In this document: piece after piece, positions 1 through 5,350 of the stretch | How positions within the stretch are numbered: the first letter of the stretch is position 1 | Layout: the number at the start of each line of letters is the position of its first letter | Source: Myxococcota bacterium | Lineage (GTDB): Bacteria; Myxococcota_A; Polyangia; HGW-17 | Assembly (NCBI GenBank): GCA_018821745.1 | Contig: JAHJLU010000274.1 | Span: forward strand, 1-7,970 | DNA: 7,970 nucleotides | Direction: 5' to 3' | Notes under the pieces: model-generated | What the model saw: only the letters and a program-made list of their open reading frames with translations | Told to the model about the DNA's origin: nothing | The model's database searches: none | Translations under genes and position numbers: made by a program

Positions 1-3000
1 CCGCGATCTCGGCGGCTTCGTCCACGAGGCCGTTGCAGTTATTGTCGAGGCCGTCACAAAGGCCGGGCTGCGGATCTCCGCCCCCTTCACAGACCACCGT
101 CCCGTTGATACAGGCGCGCAGACCAGGGGCGCAGACTCCCACACCGCCGCAGGGCTGGCCCATGCCGGGGATGTCTTCGTCTTCATCGATTTCACCGTCG
201 CAGTCGTTGTCGAGACCGTCACAGATCTCGGAGGTGGGAGTCACGAGCCCCACACAGCTTCCCCAGGCACCGCCCGAACAATCTCTCACCCCGGCGGAGC
301 ATTCACCCTGACACAGCCAGGTGCCGTCGCCACTGTCAATGCAGCCGGTGTTGACACCGGATCCGGGAGGATAACACTGCTCACTGAGCCCTTCGTCCAC
401 GACGCCATCACAGTTGTTATCGAGGCCGTCACACACTTCGGGCTGGGGAGTTACTGCGCCGCTGCAGCCGTCCCAGTCACCGGTACCGTCCACGGGACAG
501 ATATCCAGACCGGGAGAGCACTGCCCGAGGCAGTCAAAGGTCTCCGTACCGGCGTTCCAGGTGCAGCCGGACTCCGCGGAGGGGAAACACTCCTGCACCA
601 GACCGTCTGTCTGGCCGTCGCAGTCATTGTCGAGGCCGTCGCACACCTCTGTCGCGGCACCGGCGAGAGGATCACAGGTCTGCAACGCCCCACCCTGGCA
701 ACGATTCACCGTGTGATTACAGATGCCCAGACCACAGGTGATGGTCCCCATGTCGTCCACCAACCCGTTGCAGTCGTCGTCGAGGTTGTTGCAGACCTCG
801 GCGGAAGGCGTCAATTCACCTGCGCAGGAGCCCCAGCTCCCGGCCCCGCAGGTCTGCGTACCGGCAACACAGACGCCGGTACCTGCGGTCCCCGTGGGAC
901 CGGAATAGCAGGTCCGGGTTAGCCCCTCATCAACAACACCATCACAGTTGTCGTCGAGGCCGTTACACTCTTCGGGCAGAGGATTCACTTCGCCGCTGCA
1001 GGCGCTCCAACCGCCGGCACTGCAAATGCTGGTACCGTGGGCGCATACACCCTGGCATACCCAGTTCCCGCTGGAGGGCGGAACCTCAGTACACCCGCCG
1101 GTGCCCGTATAACAGGCCTGGGTAAGGCCGTCATCGACAATGCCGTCGCAGTCGTTGTCCAGCCCGTCGCAGATCTCTGCCGTGGCACCCTGCATGGGGT
1201 TGCATGTCTGGAGCGCGCCAGCGGAGCAGTTGTCGATGGTGTGCTGGCAAACACCGAGCCCGCAGGTGGTCTGTCCCAGGCCTTCATCAATAAAGCCGTC
1301 ACAGTCGTTGTCAAAGCCGTCACACACTTCGGTGCCCGGGGTGATCGCCCCGGAACAGCTGCCCCAGGCCCCGGCCGTACAGATATTCATTCCCGCGCTG
1401 CACATCCCTGCGCAGGTGAAGGTGCCGTCGCCATTATCGGTGCAACCGCTGAACCCCAGCGGATAGCATTGCCCGGCCATTCCGTCGACCTGACCGTCAC
1501 AGTCGTCGTCGATACCGTTGCAGACCTCAGCCGTGGCTCCCTGCATGGGATTGCAGGTCTGCTCGACGCCACCGATGCAGTTGTCAACCGTGTGGTTGCA
1601 TTTCCCAAGACCGCAGGTGGTCTGTCCCATATCATCGGGGATCCCGTTACAGTCGTTGTCAAACGTGTCACAGATCTCGGAAGCCGGCGTCACCTCACCG
1701 CCACAGGCGCTCCACGCACCCGCGGAGCATGTCTGGGACCCACCGTGGCACAGTCCCACACCCTCGGTTCCCGAGGCTCCACTGTAACATGCCTGAGTCA
1801 AGCCTTCGTCGACACTGCCGTTGCAGTTGTCATCAAGGTTGTTACACGTCTCTGCAGAGGGAACCACTTCCCCCACACAGCTTCCCCATGATCCCGCGGT
1901 GCAGATGCTTGTCCCGCCGTGACACACACCGACACCATCAGTACCTGCGCCACCATTATAGCAAGACTGGGTGAGACCTTCGTCCACAAGTCCGTCACAG
2001 TCATCGTCATCACCATTGCAGGTCTCTGTTCCCGCTCCCTGCATGGGGTTACATGTCTGGACCGCACCGGAGACACAGTTCTCCACCGTGTGGCTGCAGA
2101 CACCGAGCCCGCAGGTGGTCTGACCAAGGCCCTCGTCTATGTTCCCGTCGCAGTTGTTGTCGACACCGTCGCACACTTCGGGCTGTGGTATCTGGTATCC
2201 GGCACATGCTTCCCAGGCGCCCGAAACATTACAGAGCTGGACACCGGGTGCGCAGATACCGGCGCACGTATAAACCGCCGACCCGGGGAAGGTCTCTGTG
2301 CAGCCCGTGTATCCGCCGGGATAGCAGCCCTGGGAGACGCCCTCGTTCACATCACCGTCACAGTCGTTGTCGAGGGTATCGCAAATTTCGGCCTGGGGCC
2401 CCTGCACAGGAACGCAGACAGTGGGATCCCCGCCTGCCAGACAGCAGGTGATCGCCCCGGCAATACACTTGGTTTTTCCTTCCGTACAGATCCCCTGATT
2501 TGTACCACAGGTAACTCCCACCCCGGGATCGTCGACACCGTCATCTGCTGTGCTGCCGTCCAGGTCGTCGTCGAGACCGTTACACATCTCTGGGCCAGGA
2601 TCCGGGCAGGTGATGCCATCGTCGATAAGACCGTTGCAGTCGTCATCGAGGTTGTTGCAGACTTCGGCTACCGGAGCGATGTTTGGGGCATCGCACTCCA
2701 CACCGGTCTGGTCCACCGTGCACTGGTAATTACCCGCACGGTAGCACTCTCCGAGGAGGCCATTGTTACAGGCATCGCCCACGGGGAAATCCTCATCGAC
2801 AAAACCATCGCAGTTGTCGTCGATGCCGTTGCACAGCTCGGTGCGGATGGAGTCGGCGATGATCCCGGCCATCGCGGCCACCAGGTCGGCCGTGTTATTG
2901 GCGGGGATTGCGCCGCCCGTATTACCGGCCACGGCGATGTCGTTACAGTTTACAAATTCGTTGGGGGCCACGGCGAAGGCGATAACGTAAGTCTTCACTT

Positions 3001-3928
3001 CGTAAACGCAGTTGGAGCCGTTGCAGGTGGAGTTGGTGGGACACTGGGCGTCGGTGGTGCAGGTGTGCTGCAGGTCAGGGACGGAGAGGAGCTGGATGGC
3101 CACGTTTTCTGGGTCGGTGCTGCATGACTCTGCGCCGTCGGTGAGGACGATAATGGAATAGGGACGACAACCGCGCAGGGGATCGTTGCCGATGTCGGTG
3201 GTGGAGAGCTGGATGAGCAGATCATTGAGGGATCCACCGATGGGAGTACCACCCACGGCCCTGAGCTCGGGGTTGGGCTGTTCCTCGGGGCTGAGCCCAC
3301 TGTTATAGCCGGCCTCATCGGTGTCGGTCTCCTCATGGTCGATCCACGTAAGGATGGTGGATTTTGAGCCGTCGGCAAGAGGCACCAGGATATCGGCGCC
3401 GGTCATGGGATCGCCGGAGATGGGGTCGATGCAGCCGTCCAGGATACCGCCGGCGTAGTTGATACACACCCGGTCATGGGTCCCGGGGAGGTCGTAGTCG
3501 GGGTAGTCGGTGTAGAGATCACAGAGCCTGCACTGATCGTAGGTGCTCCAGAGGCCGCCGTAACCACCACAACCGGCTGTATTGTTGGGGATCTCGTCGT
3601 GGCACATACAGATGTAGTTGTGTCCGCTGTTCTGCTGGAAGCGGGCCATACCCCATCGAACCTCGCCATAGGAGTTCATGATCTGGGCAATGGCCTCTTT
3701 GGCGGTATAGAGCCGGGAGACGGTCCCCGCAACGTGGGGATGCTCCGAGGAGCCGTCACCGTAAGTATTTTGGGACCCGTCAATGGTCATGAGCATGGAC
3801 CCCGAAGTGTCTACCAGGAGATAAATGGCGGGATCCAGCTCCTGGGCCTGAGCGCCGGCCACAAAACCCACGACACTGAACAGGGCAAAGACACAAAACA
3901 CCATAGCGGACAGAAGAACATTTTTCAT
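1..3928 (-). CDS. Secreted vWA-domain protein with a long MopE-like repeat array (3' end outside window)
   Basis: The frame opens at ATG 3926-3928 and stays open for 1309 codons to the window edge without a stop. Residues 1-28 form a signal peptide (Lys2, hydrophobic core, AQA cleavage site before Gln29), so the protein is exported. Residues ~34-360 are a von Willebrand A domain: DTSGS at 40-44, Thr228 in GGTPIGG and Asp264 in VLTDG together give a full MIDAS metal site. The domain carries cysteine-rich insertions (residues ~108-166 and ~290-307). From residue 366 onward there are 17 copies of a motif like CDGLDNDCDGIVDEG, the Pfam 'Cu-binding_MopE' putative metal-binding motif, separated by cysteine-rich linkers. 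Copper binding is only a family label; the Asp spacing would equally suit calcium. An in-frame ATG at 3952 is rejected because its AGGGAG lies too close, whereas 3928 has an ideal site and begins the signal peptide. A role in surface adhesion or ligand binding is inference. The C-terminus, possibly a MYXO-CTERM signal, is not visible. Confidence 0.93.
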   Translation of the reverse strand, partial: MKNVLLSAMVFCVFALFSVVGFVAGAQAQELDPAIYLLVDTSGSMLMTIDGSQNTYGDGSSEHPHVAGTVSRLYTAKEAIAQIMNSYGEVRWGMARFQQNSGHNYICMCHDEIPNNTAGCGGYGGLWSTYDQCRLCDLYTDYPDYDLPGTHDRVCINYAGGILDGCIDPISGDPMTGADILVPLADGSKSTILTWIDHEETDTDEAGYNSGLSPEEQPNPELRAVGGTPIGGSLNDLLIQLSTTDIGNDPLRGCRPYSIIVLTDGAESCSTDPENVAIQLLSVPDLQHTCTTDAQCPTNSTCNGSNCVYEVKTYVIAFAVAPNEFVNCNDIAVAGNTGGAIPANNTADLVAAMAGIIADSIRTELCNGIDDNCDGFVDEDFPVGDACNNGLLGECYRAGNYQCTVDQTGVECDAPNIAPVAEVCNNLDDDCNGLIDDGITCPDPGPEMCNGLDDDLDGSTADDGVDDPGVGVTCGTNQGICTEGKTKCIAGAITCCLAGGDPTVCVPVQGPQAEICDTLDNDCDGDVNEGVSQGCYPGGYTGCTETFPGSAVYTCAGICAPGVQLCNVSGAWEACAGYQIPQPEVCDGVDNNCDGNIDEGLGQTTCGLGVCSHTVENCVSGAVQTCNPMQGAGTETCNGDDDDCDGLVDEGLTQSCYNGGAGTDGVGVCHGGTSICTAGSWGSCVGEVVPSAETCNNLDDNCNGSVDEGLTQACYSGASGTEGVGLCHGGSQTCSAGAWSACGGEVTPASEICDTFDNDCNGIPDDMGQTTCGLGKCNHTVDNCIGGVEQTCNPMQGATAEVCNGIDDDCDGQVDGMAGQCYPLGFSGCTDNGDGTFTCAGMCSAGMNICTAGAWGSCSGAITPGTEVCDGFDNDCDGFIDEGLGQTTCGLGVCQHTIDNCSAGALQTCNPMQGATAEICDGLDNDCDGIVDDGLTQACYTGTGGCTEVPPSSGNWVCQGVCAHGTSICSAGGWSACSGEVNPLPEECNGLDDNCDGVVDEGLTRTCYSGPTGTAGTGVCVAGTQTCGAGSWGSCAGELTPSAEVCNNLDDDCNGLVDDMGTITCGLGICNHTVNRCQGGALQTCDPLAGAATEVCDGLDNDCDGQTDGLVQECFPSAESGCTWNAGTETFDCLGQCSPGLDICPVDGTGDWDGCSGAVTPQPEVCDGLDNNCDGVVDEGLSEQCYPPGSGVNTGCIDSGDGTWLCQGECSAGVRDCSGGAWGSCVGLVTPTSEICDGLDNDCDGEIDEDEDIPGMGQPCGGVGVCAPGLRACINGTVVCEGGGDPQPGLCDGLDNNCNGLVDEAAEIA
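14..2833 (-). repeat. Array of 17 MopE-like modules with three recurring linker classes
   Basis: In protein numbering the motif cysteines are at 366, 424, 449, 516, 586, 637, 695, 753, 803, 869, 920, 988, 1046, 1096, 1166, 1236 and 1291. Spacings fall into classes. Class A is 58 residues (linkers like LTQACYSG...GVGxCHGG...SWGSC). Class B is 50-51 residues (GQTTCGLGxCxHTVxNC...QTCNPMQGA). Class C is 66-70 residues (QCYPxG..GC...CxGxCSAG...AWGSCSG). From motif 4 to motif 16 the order is C B A A B C B C A B C C. The first three linkers and the last do not fit a class. Repetition is also visible in the DNA: variants of ccctgcatggg occur at about 1189, 1541 and 2037, and gagcccgcaggtggtctg occurs at about 1255 and 2103. 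This indicates growth by duplication and shuffling of modules. Confidence 0.9.
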
Positions 3929-3933
3929 GGAAA

Positions 3934-3940
3934 CTCCTCC
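3934..3940 (-). promoter_or_regulatory. Shine-Dalgarno site of the vWA/MopE-repeat gene
   Basis: On the minus strand GGAGGAG is followed by a 5-base spacer (TTTCC) and then ATG at 3928. This near-perfect match to the anti-SD sequence decides the start over the in-frame ATG at 3952. Confidence 0.85.
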
Positions 3941-4064
3941 AGAGTCACCCATACTCCCTAAGGAGTGGATATATCAATCAGAATTAACAATTACACTGCA
4001 AGCGTACCGCCAAGGGGTAGCGCCCGGACCGATCTCGGGCGGGGTGACTTCAGACCAGTGTAAA

Positions 4065-4079
4065 CACGTTGAAAACGTG
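4065..4079. repeat. Perfect inverted repeat, possible operator
   Basis: CACGTT and AACGTG flank a 3-base centre (GAA), giving a 15-base perfect palindrome in the divergent intergenic region. It is 137 bases upstream of the SD start of the minus-strand gene and about 190 bases before the promoter of the plus-strand gene. The size suits a dimeric repressor half-site pair, but a palindrome this short can occur by chance. There is no T-tract after it, so a terminator is unlikely. Confidence 0.3.
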
Positions 4080-4272
4080 ATATTCGGCGAAATAACCCGA
4101 GTTTTCTGAACTTTCGGCTGGCTGGGCCTGCACTGCTTATTCTACTCTGCATTGGGCGATTGGCAAGCCCCAGTTTGTGAGGGAAAACAAATTCTTTACC
4201 CCACAACAATACCTGAACCGGGCTCCGAAGGGTTTCCTTTCGATTCCAGCAACTCACCAATAATTTGGAGTA

Positions 4273-4301
4273 TTGCCATTAGATTTTTGCTGGTTTACAC
4301 T
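4273..4301 (+). promoter_or_regulatory. Sigma70-type promoter for the zinc-ribbon gene, predicted leaderless
   Basis: A -35 box TTGCCA (4273-4278, 5 of 6 consensus) is separated by exactly 17 bases from a -10 box TACACT (4296-4301, 4 of 6 consensus). Only five bases lie between the -10 box and the A of the ATG at 4307, so transcription should begin at or next to the start codon. This fits the absence of a usable Shine-Dalgarno sequence before that ATG. The call rests on box match and spacing only. Confidence 0.5.
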
Positions 4302-4306
4302 CGGGT

Positions 4307-5350
4307 ATGCAGATCTGCCCTTCCTGTGGAATCATTGCGGCCACCTCCCTGATCCAGTGCCAGGAGTGCGGCAACCCGTACCCTTACAGCCTGCCCCGGG
4401 CACTCCCGCTGCCTTCTCCCTACCACTGGGTTTTCCTCAGGGGTCACTTCGTGTGTGGCAGTTGTCGGTTCGATATCCCGCTCAATTTTCTGGATCTTGA
4501 CGGGACCGTGCGGTGCAACAACTGCGGGATCCAGCAGAAGTTCCCTCTTCAGACCTGGCAGACAGCGCTGTACAAGGCTCGTGGAATAATTGATTTCACC
4601 GGTGACGAGCGCCCCCCTGAAGACTCTCCCCTGTGGCCTTTCTTTTACAAAGAATTACCGGAAAACGCAAAGAGAGAGGCGGTCCATCTGGGGGCCCACG
4701 CCTCCCTGGTCCATCTGATCAGTCCAAAGTCTGCGGACTCATCCGCCGTGACCCTGGCTGTCTCCACGGGCAATCCCCTGTGTGAGTCGTGCATCGCGCC
4801 ACTGCAAATCTCGAAGGTCGACGAAACAAGCCTCCAATTGGCCTGCCCCGCATGCAGCCATGAGCAGCGCTACCAACGGGACGAAAACTTCAGCACCATA
4901 AAGGGGCTCGCCTTTGCCGTGGCCAACGAGCACCGGGAAGGGGCCATGGAGGCCATCATCAGTGCCCGATCCGAAGGCGGAGTCATTGCCCTGGACTGCC
5001 CCAAGTGCGGAGGCGCGCTCCCCCCTCACAAAGATCAGTATTTTGCAACCTGCACCTATTGCGGAACCTCATGCTACATTGATCCTGCCCTTCTCAATGT
5101 GAAGGATCTCCCCGACAAGCCTTCTCCCCTGTGGCTGTTGTTCCAGGGAAGCTCAGCCTTCAAATACGATCTCGCCCTCAAGGCCTTTGAATACGAACAG
5201 GCGACCAAACCGAAAAAACCACCCCGGAAGACGCAGGAAAGCCCCGCTTCAACGGGCTCCCCCCTCATGGAGTTTATCACCGCGCACCCCTACCTTTTGC
5301 CCGCGCTGGCGGTTATCCTCGCAATAGCAGTGGTGATGTCCCTTACCTGA
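4307..5350 (+). CDS. Four-zinc-ribbon protein with C-terminal membrane anchor
   Basis: The 347-residue product has four CxxC pairs-of-pairs typical of zinc ribbons: C4/C7 with C18/C21, C50/C53 with C70/C73, C159/C162 with C180/C183, and C231/C234 with C249/C252. The first and last (CPSCG...CQECG; CPKCGG...CTYCG) are classic rubredoxin-like knuckles. Residues ~74-155 and ~185-228 between them have no recognised motif. A basic, proline-rich linker (KPKKPPRK, 301-308) precedes one hydrophobic segment at ~328-345 and a two-residue tail, so by the positive-inside rule the ribbons face the cytoplasm and the protein is C-tail anchored. An in-frame TAG at 4280-4282 makes ATG 4307 the only plausible start. 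It has no good SD site. I do not recognise a family. Possible roles are protein-protein or nucleic-acid contacts at the membrane; no enzyme motif is visible. It converges on the next gene with an 8-base overlap. Confidence 0.88.
   Translation: MQICPSCGIIAATSLIQCQECGNPYPYSLPRALPLPSPYHWVFLRGHFVCGSCRFDIPLNFLDLDGTVRCNNCGIQQKFPLQTWQTALYKARGIIDFTGDERPPEDSPLWPFFYKELPENAKREAVHLGAHASLVHLISPKSADSSAVTLAVSTGNPLCESCIAPLQISKVDETSLQLACPACSHEQRYQRDENFSTIKGLAFAVANEHREGAMEAIISARSEGGVIALDCPKCGGALPPHKDQYFATCTYCGTSCYIDPALLNVKDLPDKPSPLWLLFQGSSAFKYDLALKAFEYEQATKPKKPPRKTQESPASTGSPLMEFITAHPYLLPALAVILAIAVVMSLT

Larger units (their letters stand above)
3929..4306. other. Divergent intergenic region
   Basis: This 378-base gap separates the divergent vWA/MopE-repeat gene and zinc-ribbon gene. 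It holds the SD site of the minus-strand gene, an AT-rich stretch (about 3966-3998) where that gene's promoter probably lies but where I cannot place clear -35/-10 boxes, a GC hairpin without a T-tract (4021-4041), a short perfect inverted repeat (4065-4079), and the promoter of the plus-strand gene at its right end. The small open frames inside it have no SD site and no recognisable product, so I call no gene here. Confidence 0.75.

Noticed and set aside
14..2833. CRISPR-like regular repeats
   Set aside because: The periodicity is codon-phased and encodes conserved Cys/Asp motifs with degenerate third positions; repeats and spacings are too long and variable for CRISPR.
1037..3127. Long plus-strand open frames (284 and 402 codons)
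   Set aside because: They are antisense shadows of the MopE-like array. Their repeated 'VAVVVDTVAHF'-type text is the reverse complement of the CDGLDNDCDG motif.
4021..4041. GC-rich hairpin CGCCCG-N9-CGGGCG as a terminator
   Set aside because: The stem is only six pairs with no following T-tract, and no gene ends nearby on either strand.
3927..4109. 60-codon plus-strand frame beginning METPPESP
   Set aside because: Its start overlaps the start codon of the divergent vWA gene, it has no SD site and its composition is not protein-like.
4239..4259. tRNA-like 3' end (TTCGATTCC followed by ACCA)
   Set aside because: The bases flanking the T-loop-like stretch do not pair into a T-stem, and no acceptor, D or anticodon arm can be built upstream.
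3991..4260. 89-codon minus-strand frame in the intergenic region
   Set aside because: It starts with TTG, has no SD site and its product resembles no protein; chance frame.
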